From Viola odorata (taxonomy: Eukaryota; Streptophyta; Magnoliopsida; Malpighiales; Violaceae): a stretch of DNA of 64,000 nucleotides. Position 1 is the stretch's first letter, and each line of letters begins with the position of its first letter. The notes beneath the pieces were generated by a model. It made no database searches and was not told the DNA's origin. It saw only the letters and a list, made by a program, of their open reading frames with translations. The position numbers were made by a program, and so were the translations under genes. Location of the stretch: contig OY829544.1 of the NCBI GenBank assembly GCA_963691705.1, positions 37,655,917 through 37,719,916 of the forward strand, given 5' to 3'. Below are positions 1-12,567 of the stretch, piece after piece.

Positions 1-156
1 GCAGTAATAATTGTTTTGAACCCTCGAGGAGGGCATGAAAAATAAAATTGTTCGGGGGGGGAATCATTGGGGCGGAAGGTTGTGCGTGGCAACTTCAGCC
101 GTCAAGGCCTGAAGTTCCATTAGAATCGCCTGGAGAAGTCACGTCTGTGCTGGGTC

Positions 157-2220
157 TTAGACAAGAGCTGGGGTCGGAGGCTTGACTGCTATAGACACTT
201 CGGGGGCGGGACGTGATGTCTCGGCTTGGGCAAGACGGGTAGCTGCAAATCGGAGCCTCGATAAGTTTGGGTAGCTGAAGTGGCCGCCAGACTTGGTGTC
301 GAAGACCTTATCACCAGCAGGGGTGCTGCCTGCAGAGAAACTCAGCACACCATGTGAGACATACAAATGGCCCATACCATCTAAGGTACGGGCATCTAAA
401 TCCTTGAACACAAGGGGTTCAGAAAGGTCACTGGCATACAGGTCTACATTATGCAATTTCACCGCAAGCAAAGAGATAAGAGATCCTAAAATAGGGCATC
501 GGGAACCATTTTGAACATAAAGAATACCCGAGGCAACCCAAAACCCTAGATTAATCCTACGTTTATGCTGCATGCACCATAAAAAGAATAATTCCTATAG
601 AGACAACTGGCCTGAGGATCCAAATCGACCCGAGAAGGTGAGGGCCAGAAATCTATACAGGATACGCAAAGCAGGATCAACTAATTCATGGGCTTTACTA
701 GACTTAAGGTTAAACTCAACATTGGGATCATTAGTCAACTCACAAAAAGCAGCAGTAGCATCAAAGACAGCGGGGATAACAGTCAAAGCATTTTTGTAAA
801 TGGGGGAATTCAACTCATCAGGCTTAACAAAATTCAACAAACAATTAAACTCACTATGGGACAGTTTGGACCACTTGTTTGTCGATCTAAAATTGACGAC
901 ACCGGGAGTAGAAGAGTTGGGTCCAAACTTGCCCTTAGGCCTAAAACTATCAGAAGCAACCCAAAATGAGGTAAAGAACTCGAGCGAGAGTTCAATAAAG
1001 GTTGGGTGTTCTAAGAAGAATAGGGATTCCCAACCGATATTAGCAACCAACTCTCAGACCCGAGACGCAATGCCCATTTTGGTCAAAAAGTCCAAATCAA
1101 GGCGCGCACAGGAGCTAATGCCTTTGGAGTTCAACTGATGCAACTTATCAATGGAAGACTTATCATGAAACACTAACCAATTATGCAAAACAGAAAGGTT
1201 AAAAGTCACCTGGGGGGAGTTCGTTCGAGGGGCAGAAGGGGGAGCTGGCGTCTTGCCCTCGACAGCTTGGGCATCGTCGGGACCGCGAGGCTTTTTGGAG
1301 GTCGAGGCCTTACCCTTGCTGGAGGTTGGGAGCTTTCATTTTCTATCTACCGGCATTTCAGGTTCTGTCGGCTGCTCCGTTTTAGCCGGAGTCTTCGTTT
1401 TCCCCTTCTTTGTTGCCGCTCTAGTTGCGGCTTCCTTCTCTTTCTTCTCTTTCTCAGCGGCTTCTCTCTCCGCTGTAGCCTTAGCCTCAAGATCTTCAGC
1501 ACCTTCCTCCTGTTCCTCACCTTCAGCCTCGCTGCTTTCTCCAGTGCCTTCTTTCAGGGCATCAGCCTACTCTGGCTCTTCTACTTCCACCTCTAGCGCC
1601 ACTAGAGGTTCCTCTTCTTGGTTCGAGTTGGGGCCCAGAAAATCATCAAGGGCAGCCTCTAGTCCAAGTTTCCTAGCAGTCGGGGATGCCTTTTTGGGCT
1701 TTGACTTGGGCTTAGCGGTTGAAGATCCAGGAGGAAGCTTGACCACAAGGCCACTTCTCATTGTGGTCGATGTTGGCGGGATGGAGCCAGTGATCTCGAT
1801 GTCATTGTCGTCCTCGATAGGAGTAAACTTCGCGGCTCGCAATTCTGAGGGCGGAGAAGGGGCTGGGGGCTGTGGAATGGCGATATCGTGGTCGGAGGGT
1901 GGAGTTGTTGTTTTGAAGGAGCTAGGGGTAGAAGATTGAGATTTGGAGTTGGAGGCTACTGGGCTCTCAGGATCATCCACAGGGTGTGGTCCTGAAGCTA
2001 GTTTGTGGGCTACTCTCTTCATTCTCGGCATGGTTGAGGGTGATGGAAGAGGACAGGGATGATGGGGATGTTTTGGGGGGTTTGAGATGGGGGTTGCGTG
2101 TATTGTGGGAGAGAGAGAAAATTGATTTGTGATTTGGTTGTGAGGAGAGTGAGGACGAAGAAGGAGCGTGGGAGAGAGAAGAGCAACTGACGTCTGTAAT
2201 AAATGGTGCAGATTTTTCAT
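157..2220 (-). pseudogene. Athila-like env-position ORF (element D), broken
   Basis: A single reading frame of about 687 codons runs leftwards from an ATG at 2220, interrupted by in-frame stops at 1567-1569 (TAG), 1336-1338 (TGA), 1054-1056 (TGA) and 595-597 (TAG), with a further stop at 157. The N-terminal part is Pro/Ser/Thr-rich, then a Glu/Lys/Ala-rich charged stretch (about 1560-1390). The part from about 1050 downward (WESLFFLEHP..., then GRFGSSGQLSL) resembles the protein domain I recall as 'putative plant transposon protein' in Athila/Calypso-type elements. It lies just downstream of an integrase C-terminus on the same strand, the position of the env-like ORF in Athila elements. No clear membrane segment was seen, so an envelope function is not claimed. 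The reading may continue to about base 80. The window edge hides the 3' LTR. Confidence 0.6.
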
Positions 2221-2614
2221 TAATTAGGGTTCCTTTCTTGTCCCTTGCAGATGACGTAGCGCCTTGGGCTTTGAGGAGCAACGGGCTCGCGCGTATCCCA
2301 ACCACCTAAAAAGTATAGTAACTTTTAAAATTTAAAAAGAAGGTAGTTAGAAACGATAAAAACAAAATGAGGGAATAAAGGTTAATGATTAACAAAAAGG
2401 AATAAAATCATCTAGGAAAGGGAAAAGGCGGAGATTAAAGGAGATAAATAAGGGATAAAAATAAGGAAATAAAATCAAAGGGAAAATAAAAATATAATCA
2501 GAAAAATCCGAAAGATATGGAAAGGATAAGGGAAAGAGAAAGAGGTGGAATGGCATATGAGATGCCTCCAGTATGGCCTATTTACTCGTCAGGACCTCGA
2601 CGTGTTCTGACAAT
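2221..2614 (-). other. Gene-free spacer of element D, purine-rich on the plus strand
   Basis: This stretch separates the integrase remnant from the env-position ORF. From 2330 to 2560 the plus strand is dominated by A and G, so the sense (minus) strand is a long pyrimidine-rich leader. No ORF or conserved signal was recognised. Confidence 0.4.
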
Positions 2615-2899
2615 CTAGGTCTCAACAGGTGGAGGATCCACCATTATCTCTTCAACAGTTGAGGGTTTAAATCCTTCATAGAAGGGTTTTAGCCTGTGGC
2701 CGTTCACTTTGAAGATCGTTCCCGTGTCTGGATTCTGAATCTCTATTACACCATGGTCGAAAATAGTCGTGACCACGAAAGGTCCAGACCATTTTGACTT
2801 CAGTTTTCCTGCAAACAACCGCAAACGTGAGTTGTACAACAATACTTTCTGTCCAATGGAAAAAGTTTTGGGACGAAGGTGCCTGTCATGATAGATCAA
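2615..2899 (-). pseudogene. Integrase C-terminal fragment, Athila-type (element D)
   Basis: About 94 residues with the typical Athila integrase tail: [20 protein letters not shown], then [15 protein letters not shown], then [14 protein letters not shown] and a natural stop. In intact elements this follows the catalytic integrase core and helps position the viral-like cDNA for integration. Upstream of the fragment (2900 onward) the catalytic core is missing, so the gene is truncated at its 5' side. Sequence and placement just upstream of the env-position ORF support an Athila-lineage Ty3/gypsy remnant rather than the Ogre lineage that fills the rest of the window; the Ogre integrase tails here read quite differently (VNADAVKIYYA). 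Confidence 0.8.
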
Positions 2900-3460
2900 A
2901 CAAGCATCTATTATCAGTTATTTTGCACTGGCCATTGCAATTTCCCCCCAACAAAAGTAGCTTCACCGGATGCTACTCTTCTAAACCCTACATGTGCACA
3001 ACATCATAACGAATAAGCTCATAAAGGAAGGGAACAAACGCATTCCCCACAGGGATTGCAAGCAATTCAAGTCATACACAACATTGGAAAACACTAACAA
3101 GGTTCAAAACAACAAGCATAAACAGGACAACCGCCATAAAAAGGCACCACCACTGAGAAAATAAAGTAAAACCCAAATTTCAGTAATGCAAATACATCAA
3201 TCTGTCAATTAGACAGAACCAAACGCAATTTTCATATTTCCAAAAATTTCAGTTATCTAATTATCCAGCAAATACTAACCATATCATATTTGTTGAAGGA
3301 AACGAAAATAAAACAACGAAAAGTTCCCGAACAAAAGAGAATGTGAAAAAGGAGAGATAAAGGAGAAGACAGACCTGAGAACGGAGAGATGCCAAGTAGA
3401 AGAGAGGTGAGCGAGTGTGTACCCTTTTCTTTCTTCTCGCCCAAGCTTGATTTTGAAACT
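2900..3460. other. Unrecognised gene-free stretch beside element C
   Basis: AT-rich sequence between the truncated Athila integrase and the left LTR of element C. No coding frame, repeat array or known signal was recognised. Its last five bases (AAACT) form the left member of the likely target-site duplication of element C. Confidence 0.4.
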
Positions 3461-5834
3461 TGTTGCACCCCCTTTTTGGATTTTTCCTAATGCAACGCGA
3501 GTTTGGAACTGAATGTGAGATGAAATCGGACTCATCTCACATAATGCATATGAAGTCGCCACCCTATATTTTTTTTAGGTTTAGGGAACCTAAAGTCATG
3601 GCATAAAAATAAAAAATGCTAAGGCAAAAGGGGTCTAAACCCGAGAACAGTGGTTCGGGGTCGATTTATGGACTCGGGAAGGTGTTAGGCACCCGAGTCT
3701 CATCCTAAAAAGGTTACCGGTTAAAGAGGTGTTGTATATCATGCTTAAAAATTCGTAATTAAGTGATCATGCCCAACGGATGAATTAAATTTTAACAACT
3801 CTAAATAGTCATGTATGAGTGTAAATGCGAAAAAACACGAATAAATAAAAGGGAAAGAAATGTGCACTTGACGGAGGGTATGAGCGATTTACCCTACAAA
3901 ATTGAGATTATTAGTTCGGGTAGATGATAATAGAAACATAGATAAAATATTTAACAACTTATCACGAACAAAATAATTAATTTTAACAATTAAATGCGAA
4001 CAAAATAATTATTTAAGCATTTGAAAGCATGCAAAAGTAATTAAGTAGTGCGAGCATACGAATAATCGGTATCAAAATCATCGTACGTAAGTGAAGTAAT
4101 TAATTTTTGATGATTAAATGCAAGCAAAATAATTAAACATGAGAAACATACAAAAATTAACATGTGGGCATAAAGAAATAAATAAACAGTATAAGTGTAT
4201 GAAAAATAAATAGTACAAGCATGCACCCAGTTGGTAAGAAAATATTACGACGGGCCAGAACAAATGGACTCGGCCCACTAGGCCGAGAGTGGGCCCACCA
4301 GGCTGGGCCCACAGTTGGGTTGAGCCCAGACCAGCTGGTGGGCTGAAGTAGCCAGGCTTTTCTTCTCGCTGAGCCAGAGGCCCAGCCTTCCTCATGCTTT
4401 GCGCACAGCGCCAAGCTTCCTTCTTTCTCGCATGGGCTGGGCAATTGCTTGGCCCAGCATTCCCTTTTTCCCTCAAGTGGGCTTTGGCATAAGCCAAGCC
4501 CACCACCTTTTTAAAACGGCCACACACACAACCCATGCATTTCATCTTCCCACCCAGCTTCATCTTCTTCCTTAGTATCGCACCAGTATCGCTGGTGCCA
4601 TAGCTAACGACAAAGGAGGAAGCAAACCCTCCAAAACTCGCTAATCAATCTCCCAAATTAAGCCTAATCACATCAGCAACTTACACAAGCCATCAACAGT
4701 GTCATTCGGATAAGAAACAGTGATCAATTTTCACAAAGAAATAACAAACTAATTAAACCACAATTAAGCTAATAAACAATCAGGATAACAAACAATTAAA
4801 TTGAAGCGATAAACATGAAATTAATCTAAAAATAGAGTGATTACTAGTAGTTTAAGCGATTAATTAATTATTTAAAAGTGGAAACGAAAAAATTGAGAAG
4901 GAGATCATTTCACCTTGCTTTTGCTTGCTTGTTGTTGGTGCGGCTTGCTTGCTGGCTGGAGCGGCTTGATTACTTGCTAGAGCTACTTTCTTGCTACTGA
5001 ACTACTAAGCGCGAGAAAGAGTGAGTTTTTTTCTTTTTTCTTGCTTCTTCTTCTTGCCTTCTGCTTGGCTTTGAGGGCATGGTATTTATAGGGCCGGAGG
5101 GAGGGAAGAGCTGTAGGAAAAAATAAATAGCTACAGGGCATGGATGAAGATCAGCAGCAAAACGCAAAAATGGAATGAGGTGGCGTTAGGAACAGTGGCA
5201 AAACGAATATGCATTAACTAGGCAGTGCAGTGATAGGGAAGAAATGCATGAATCCTCATGCTTAAATTGGGAGCCATTGGATGAGGAGAAAAGATAGGGT
5301 CAAGATGATCAATGGTTGAAATGAGTTGACCTTTGGGAGAAGTTTAATATTTATTTAATTGGTTCGAACAATCAACATGAGGAATCTCACTTGAAATGAA
5401 TAAAATCCTGAACCAAAAATACTAAAACATGCAGTAAAATGCAACAAAATAAATGGTAATCAGTAAATAAAGAAAAAGTTCGACTTGAGGTCTGAATTTA
5501 CTCACTCGGAATCATTAAAAGTTCGAACGAAAAGTAAATGCTATAACAAAGTAAATTGAATAAAACAAAATGAGATGACACGAATGAAAATAATAGTAGA
5601 TAATTATCAATTAATGAAAGAAGGCGTTCGATCCATGGTCCGAGGAAATTTATTCGGGACCGATAGAAGTTCGAACAAAAAGACAGTAAAAATACGAAAA
5701 AACTAAAATGACACGAAATGGTACGGAATATAAAAATAAATAGCCAAAGATCAAAAATCGATAGAATTTCGATTTAAAATGGCTAATAATGCGATGAACG
5801 ATAAAAGTGCAAAAAAAATAATCGGATAGCAACA
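3461..5834 (-). repeat. 3' LTR of element C (2374 bp)
   Basis: Bounded by TGTTGC at 3461 and by GCAACA ending at 5834, directly next to the pyrimidine-rich complement of the polypurine tract. Its right-hand 0.8 kb is repeated at 54164-54992. Near the left end it holds a block shared with the A and B LTRs: TGGCGACTTCAT on the minus strand, and the motif CCTAACACCTTCCC followed by CCGAG, which I recall as widespread near the 3' end of Tat-type LTRs. The ORFs at 4114-4563 (minus) lie in this LTR and are not believed real. Confidence 0.88.
5083..5090 (-). promoter_or_regulatory. Putative LTR TATA box, element C
   Basis: On the minus strand this reads TATAAATA in the context CCCTATAAATACC, preceded by GC-rich sequence. 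The same box in the same context occurs in the truncated 5' LTR at 54233-54240, and TATAAATA boxes sit at the corresponding place in the A and B LTRs. It probably sets the start of the element transcript. Confidence 0.6.
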
Positions 5835-5925
5835 GTTGCCCCCTCTTTACTATCTTATCAAAAAATTTGTGTAACCGAGATTTTTGATGAGCAGTAAAGA
5901 TGGTTGCTCCCGAACCAACAATGGT
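5835..5925 (-). promoter_or_regulatory. Polypurine tract and adjacent stem-loop, element C
   Basis: Read on the minus strand, the LTR is preceded by AAAGAGGGGGCAAC, the expected plus-strand primer (polypurine tract). Just upstream lies an inverted repeat (plus strand TCTTTACTATCTTATCAAAA near 5844 and TTTTTGATGAGCAGTAAAGA ending near 5925) with a few mismatches. Elements A and B have the equivalent stem-loop at the same place. Confidence 0.6.
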
Positions 5926-6030
5926 TTTGAAAATAATGCAGAATTCAAATGCAGACTTACCTAGGAGTGGGACAAGTTGTAGATGCTAACCTAGGCGAGG
6001 GTAGTACTCATGGTCCCTAGGTTGGTGCTG

Positions 6031-6310
6031 AAAAGTAAATAAAATCGCTCTGGGAGGAGAGGAATTGCAGGAAAGTAAACAAAGTCGCTTTGGGAGGAGA
6101 GGAATTGCACGAAAGTAAATGAAGTCGCTCTGGGCGGAGAGGAATTGCAGGAAAGTAAATAAAGTCGCTCTGGGAGGAGAGGAATTACAGGAAAGTAAAT
6201 AAAGTCGCTCTAGGAGGAGAGGAATTGCAAGAAAGTAAATGAAGTCGCTCTAGGAGGAGAGGAATTGCAAGAAAGTAAATAAAGTCGCTATGGGAGGAGA
6301 TAAATTGCAG
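6031..6310 (-). repeat. 40-bp tandem repeat, seven copies
   Basis: Seven consecutive 40-bp units of the form GAAAGTAAATAAAGTCGCTC followed by TGGGAGGAGAGGAATTGCAG, differing by one to four bases each. The centre GTCGCTCTGGGAGGAG is the complement of the motif that dominates the 3' arrays of elements A and B. Confidence 0.9.
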
Positions 6311-7343
6311 ATAGATGTGAACTTCACTCGGGCGTTGTTGCCCCCTGGACATTGACGCGAAAATTGAAATGGAAACTCCACTCGGATGTTGCTGCCCATC
6401 GGAGGTTGTTGCTAAAATCCTTCCGGACGCTGCTACCCGTTGGATGTTTGCTAGTGGTGTAGCTTTGCTCTGATACCGATGACTCTCGTCGGTGATGCGG
6501 AGTAGATTGGAAGTGGTAATGTACTTCATTCGGGTATTGATTGGATGGTGGGGAAGCGTGAGTCGTCGTACGAAGTAAATTAGGGAGTGGTAACATACTC
6601 CATTCGGTTGTTTATTAGATTTGTTGGCGAAGATTCATGACAGTGTGAGATTCCATCAAAGTATATTTGTATCCTGCAAATAGGGAGGAAATAAACATGA
6701 AGCAGCAATGGATGGAGAAAAGAGATAACAATTGATAAATGGGAAAAAATAATGAGATCAAATCATATACGTTGTATATGAAAGTATTCCCACACTACCC
6801 TAAGGTTTGCCCCCAGTATTTCATCAAGATGAAAACAACTTCCCTATCAAGAGAAGGTTCAACAAATTTAAGCATTTATGGAGAACATGTCATCCAGTTT
6901 CTATCATATAAACATGCTTGATACAAGCCTAGAAAAGCATCTGCATCTTGCCTAAGAGATAACGACCTCAAGGACAAAACTTTCCCACATCATGTAGACG
7001 TAAGCAATCCTCACCGGATACTAGTATTTTTGCTCACGCTCAAAAGCAAGGCTACGTGTTTACACTCATAAAAATGCCATAAACGTAGCACAGAAATTAG
7101 ATTTGCAATGTCAATCCGAGTGAATAAACTTCAAATAAAGATGCACATGCATGGGCCTTCTAATAATCGAGTGGACTTTGCAAGAGAAAAGAAATAAAGT
7201 GGATAGAAAGAAAGAAGATGGGAAGAAAGAATCTGTTTAGCAAGGAAGTAGTTTTTTAGCAGAAAGAAAAAGGGTTTTAATGAGCAATGCTCAACTAAGG
7301 TTGCTGCGAAGGCAAAGCGCACATCTTCTTCGACCTTCGCTGG

Positions 7344-7680
7344 AGATGATCTCTTTTCCTTTTTGAGATCATTTTTGTTGTCGGCGAAGCGCATCCGTCC
7401 TTGAATCTTCATGGGGATGCTCTTTCTTGTTCGTCTTGGGGGTATTGTTCCCAATTTAGCAATTTTTATTGAGGTTGATCTCTTTTCCTTTTTGAGACCA
7501 TTTTGAAGGCAAAGTGCCCAAGTTTTTTTATCTTTGTTGGGGATGATCTCTTTTCCTTTTTTAGACCATTTTGAGGGCAAAGTGCCCCAGTTTCTGAATC
7601 TTTGCGGGAGATGCTTCTTCTTGATTGTTTTGAGGGCACTGTGACCAATTTCTTGGATCTTCACGGGGGTGATTTTTTCG
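7344..7680 (-). repeat. Imperfect tandem repeat of about 85-90 bp
   Basis: Three to four diverged units, each with GATCTCTTTTCCTTTTTGAG, then CCATTTTGAGGGCAAAGTGC, then a variable part with ATCTTTG. They lie in the 3' region of element C; the apparent ORFs across them follow from the repeat. Confidence 0.65.
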
Positions 7681-10431
7681 ATGGATTTTTAGAGCTGACC
7701 CTAGGGCCTCTTTTTGCACTTGCTTCATTTTTTTATTTTTTATTTTTTATTTTTTTTTGTGAGCAAAACGAGTACAATTTTTGTCTGGTCTGTCGTCATT
7801 TGCGTCTTTGGCAGAGGCCTTCAAGTCTTGATTTATTTCGGCCTTCTTTCGGTGTTGACCATTAGCAATCTTCAGAAATTTCACAATCCCTCTTGCGCAA
7901 ACCAAGTTCAATGTGAACCTTACCTTCGGTTAACGACCTTAGTTGAGCACTGCTCATTATTTAGGGAGTTCAAGTGGAAATGAAAGATTTTACAAGTGGC
8001 TTATGAAAGAGATGAATTGAACAATGAGCAAGAATGAGTGTTTAAGAGTTTGAGAAGTGAAGGGAAATGTAGAAGCAAAGAGCAAAGTCCAATGTTATTT
8101 TACTGCTATCCCATGTCTAATGGTGCATGTACCCTGGATATTATGCAAATCTAACTAGCACTTAGTTTAGCATTTGCACTCATGAAAGAAATAAGCCGTG
8201 AAGGCCCAAAATGCTCACATGAATGTGTTTATGACTGCTTACATCTAAGGCATGTTGTAGATATAAAAGCAAGCAGGCGAGATCATGCATGTCATATAAT
8301 TTCAAATGGATGCACAAGTTATCCACGATGCAATAACATGTTGAACATGCTCAATCTATGGAAGGTTTGAAAAAAATTTGAAGGTAGTGTGGATTTTATC
8401 AAAAATCTTATTCACAATTATAAAGTTCAACAAATTTTAACAATTTTAAAGACAAAGCGTGAGGGCATGACCTCTCACGAAAATTTATGAACAATTTAAA
8501 AGAATTGCCCCTAATGCGGGAATGAATGCAAAATAATTGTACAAAAATTTAAAGGGGCAGAGAAGAAAGTGGACTTCTCTAGATGTGTGCAGCAAGCAAC
8601 AACTAACAATCTGGCAGGTTCATCAATGGGAAATTAGCTGTATGATTCTGATCCAGCATCATCCGTACTAAAATTGGATGATAGTGTTGCGGCGAACATT
8701 TCTAACGGTTCCCTGATACTCAATCATAACTAGATAATTCCAAGGAAATATGAGCTCTAAACGAACCTTGAGACTGATTATTTGTAGATGCAAAATGTTT
8801 GCAAAAAAACTAGCTCATTGTAGCGACTGTTGCTGATGATTTTGATCTATTCCAAAAGTATGGCTTGAACATCGTTTTGAGTGATGGAAGAAACCTTGGT
8901 CCGTTGGAGACTTAAATTGTCAGTGGGAAATCTGATCAGTTGTTTCTCATCAGCATATACGAGTATACATAGAGGTCTTGCAGAGCACGATTAAACTTCA
9001 AAACATAATAGATTTGACATGGTTGAGCTTTGTATTGGCAGTCAAAAATCAGGCAGGGCGCAAATGCCGTCATGTCACAGAACAAGCCTGCGTTAAGTAT
9101 GTTGCCTGGGATTCTTGATACAATGACAATATAAGTAATCAGAAAGCATTCTAACCCAACAGAACTAGCATAATATTAGTTTAAGTGCAATTAGTTAAAC
9201 CATTCTTCAGAATTTGCTAGCACCATGTGTCGCGCCCCACGAAAATTACGGAAAAGGTAATTCATGAGTGTGCAACGAAATTTGAGACCTTCAGATGCTC
9301 GGCGTAAAAGGACGCCTAGCAGCATGCAATGAAGTCGCCACCCTAATTTGGTTGCTAGGCTTAGGGAACCCTAATCGTCATGGCATAGGAAATATAATAA
9401 GTAAAAAAACTAAAGGCACAAAAAGGGGTCTGGACCCCAGACAAAGGTTCGGGGTCGTATTATGGTCTCGGGAAGGTGTTAGGCACCCGAGTCACATCCG
9501 AAAACGGTTACCGGTTGATGAGAGAGGTGTTTAAAAAGGTGTTTGATAAAATGCGTTTTGAAAAAGGGGGCCCTCAGAGTAATCGTCACTTTAGTCTTTT
9601 CCATAATCGGGACCGTTCAGGAATAATAAAAAGATCTCTCGGACGGGGTTACCGTTTATCAAGATCGATCGATTATTCTTGACCGTAATGTGATGGGACT
9701 AAATTTTCCATAAGACTGAATGAGCGCCCTCTTATTTCATCATCGGGCCATGCATGATTAAATTAATTACTACGTGATCCTAACATGGATTGCTAACAAA
9801 GTACAAATTTAAATGATGGATTTTTGAAATGGAAAAACTGATGTGGGATCAAAAGTCCCCATGTACATGCAGTCAACACAAACGAGAATTTAAAATCATA
9901 TGAACATGGCATTTTAAGCAAGTCTTTAAACACGTTGTTCATGTGGGTTGATTTTAATTCTAGCAGTTCTATGTACCATGCATACGATTGATATTTACAG
10001 AAAGCATTGAATAAATAAAAAGGAATCGAAAGGCGTACTTTCGAGCGAAGCTTGAAATTAAAACCTACAAAATGAGAGTATTAGTGATAGCTCGAGAAAT
10101 AAATAAGCAATTTTATGAGTGCGAAAATTTAAATGACAGTTGATTGTATACGAGAAATGATGGATTTCACGCATACGAGAATTAAATGTTGAGTTTGATA
10201 AGTGCAGGAAAATAAATGATGACAGTTGATTGCATGCGAGAATTTAAATGCTGGGTTGATTGCATGCGAAAAATGATTGATTTTAAGCATATGAGAACTT
10301 AGATGCTGAGTTGATAAGTGCAGGAAATTAAAAGAATTGATGATAAAAAAAAAATGTAAAACAGTTGGTGATTTGCAGAAATTTTAATGATTGATACTGT
10401 AGAAAATTAAAGCAATTGATATTATAGAAAA

Positions 10432-10900
10432 TTAAAGCAGTTGATATTGCAGAAAATAAACAATTGATATTGCGACCGACCATGTAGGCGGTAGTGAATT
10501 TAAATTGCCGAAAGTAAATTGCAGAATTTTAAAGTGCGGAAAAGTAAAGTGCGGAAAATTAAACAATTGATAATTTGCGGAAGAATTTCCAGCAGTTTGC
10601 GAAAAATTAAAGCAGTTGATATTGCAGAAAATAAACAATTGATATTGCGACCGACCTTGTAGGCGGTATTGAATTTAAATTGCTGAAAGTAAATTGCTGA
10701 AATTTAAAGTGCGGAAAAGTAAACAGTTGATAATTTGCGGAAGGATTTCCAACAGTTTTGCGAAAAATTAAAGCAGTTGATATTGCAGAAAATAAACAAT
10801 TGATATTGCGACCGACCATGTAGGCGGTATTGAATTTAAATTGCCGAAAGTAAATTGCTGAAATTTAAAGTGCGAATAATTTAACAGTTGATATTTACAG
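10432..10900 (-). repeat. 161-bp tandem array in the B 3' LTR
   Basis: Three units, each carrying GCGACCGACCATGTAGGCGG (the middle one reads CTTGTAGG) followed by AT-rich sequence with TTGATATTGCAGAAAATAAA. The short repeated ORFs here are products of the array, not genes. Confidence 0.85.
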
Positions 10901-11835
10901 AAAATAAACAGTTGATATTACAGAAAATTAAAAGTGTTAGTACGACAAATAATCATACGAAGCATACGAGTATTTTACGAGAAAACATGATCCAAAGGTT
11001 TGAAAACAATTGAAAATGGGCTGGGCCCGATTGAAGAATGAAAAGAAGTGAAAAATGGGCCAGGAATAGTGCCTGGCCCATGAGAGTTTAAAAGGGAATG
11101 GGCCAAGCCCATTCCCGCGTGAACAGTGTCGTTGGCCTGGCACTGTTCATTCGTCACCTTTCTTGGTAGTACGCCGGCGGCAAAGCTCCGGCCAGAAGTG
11201 GCCGATTTGAAAATCGTTCGTACTGAAATGTTCGTCTCTTCGACGACTTCCCGACCGTACCAACCCCGATTTTTAGTTTGACTCGTACAAAATTTAATTT
11301 CAAAAAAACGACAAAACCGTTAATTATCGAAAACTAATTAATTCGCACAAACTAACCGACGATTTTTAAAAGTGAAAGCGTGTATTTAATCTATGTTATG
11401 TGTGTGAATTAATGACATAAAAGAAAGCAATTAAATTGCTCAAACAAGAGGCAAACGAATTTAAACAAAAAATTGACTTAAAAACCGAAAAAAGGCTAGA
11501 GAGAGAAAGCTCACCTCAAGGCCTTGAACTGGACGATCTTCGCTTGAAATAAGCAACTGATCAGAGGAGGGAGAGAGGGCAAGAAAGCTTGCCAAATTGC
11601 TGCCTCGAATATGTTGGAGGAGGGTGGCTATTTATAGCCGAAGATCGCGTGAGGAGGGAGACGCGGGGCTGCGCGTGGTGGCCGGCTGGTCGCGTTGGCA
11701 AGGCTAGGGTGCTAGCCGTGATGATGGCAGAGGGACAGGAAGCTACGGACGCGATGGGAGCAGGTGGCTCGGGCGAGGGCTGCTTCGCTGCACTCATTTG
11801 GCACTGTTTACGTGCATTATGCATGTTAATTCAAG

Positions 11836-11881
11836 GGCCATTGATCTGGTTGACTTTCCTTGGTTGACCAGATCAATGGCC
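11836..11881 (-). promoter_or_regulatory. Palindrome upstream of the LTR TATA box (B, 3' LTR)
   Basis: Arms GGCCATTGATCTGGT and ACCAGATCAATGGCC pair perfectly across a 16-bp spacer. The element-A LTR has the same palindrome with both outer arms changed in a matching way. It lies about 200 bp upstream of the TATA box relative to transcription. Confidence 0.7.
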
Positions 11882-12567
11882 ATGATCAAATTGCCTTTTA
11901 TCTGATTAAAATGGCCTCGAGCCGGTTCCCGCGACCAAACGTTCTGACTTTTCGAGCCGAAGGTACCGGCACGTAGAGAAAAATATGACGGGTTTAACCG
12001 TCTACAGCGAATGACGAGAATTTCTCGTTTAACGTGTTTATTTTCGCGTTCAAAAACGTGAAACGTTTGAACGGAAAAATAATAACGTTACGCCGAAAAT
12101 TACACGAATCGCTGTAGACCGTTGCGACCAGAAAAAAATCTAGCAATTAGTTGATGGAAAACATTTTAAAGTCAAGCTATTGTCCGAGCGGACTTACTCG
12201 GGTCCAATAAAAGCTCGAATAAAAATAATAATAAAATAATAAAAATACTAAAAAATGCGCTAAAATATTAAAAATCCTAAAAGTCATGTGATGACCTAAA
12301 ATGAAGAAAAAACTAGCAAACGACTGCCGGATAGTAAAAAATGTGACTTTTAAGGCTAAAAAAAAAAATAATAATAATAATGAAAACATGTGTCGAAAAA
12401 TTAAAAATGTGATTTCGAAAGCTGACGATGCTAACGATGATGCTAAAATGCAACGAAACACCTAGGAATGCTAGCGACAGTAAATCAACTGAAAATGCCA
12501 GTAAATTAACTAAATAACAGAAATGCTAAAATTAATTAAAAATGGCGTCAAAATTCGGGTATCAACA

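Larger units (their letters stand above)
5926..9227 (-). other. 3' untranslated region of element C
   Basis: A 3.3-kb gene-free stretch between the integrase end (across the B insertion) and the 3' LTR. It contains a 40-bp tandem array (6031-6310), a larger imperfect repeat (about 7344-7680), an A/T-homopolymer stretch near 7730-7762, and a 200-bp block (about 8099-8330) also found in the 3' regions of A and B. The short ORFs here are broken or repeat-derived. Confidence 0.7.
9228..12567 (-). repeat. 3' LTR of element B (3340 bp)
   Basis: Starts at TGTCGCG (9228) and ends at ...TATCAACA (12567). It matches 47498-51091 over its length but has three copies of a 161-bp tandem unit (about 10432-10900) where the other LTR has five, and it retains about 50 bp near 10030-10080 missing from the other copy. 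The TATA box is at 11629-11636 (minus strand TATAAATA). A 15-bp inverted repeat lies at 11836-11850 / 11867-11881. Confidence 0.92.

Noticed and set aside
1253..1939. 228-residue plus-strand ORF rich in Ser and Phe
   Set aside because: It is the mirror of the Glu/Lys/Ser-rich minus-strand env-position frame, which has the supported domain; the composition is what antisense of that stretch gives.
4114..4563. 149-residue minus-strand ORF
   Set aside because: It lies inside the 3' LTR of element C and is not kept in any other LTR here.
10432..10819. Repeated 68-70-residue ORFs (also at 48654-49363)
   Set aside because: Each is one 161-bp LTR repeat unit read in the same frame; they are a by-product of the array.
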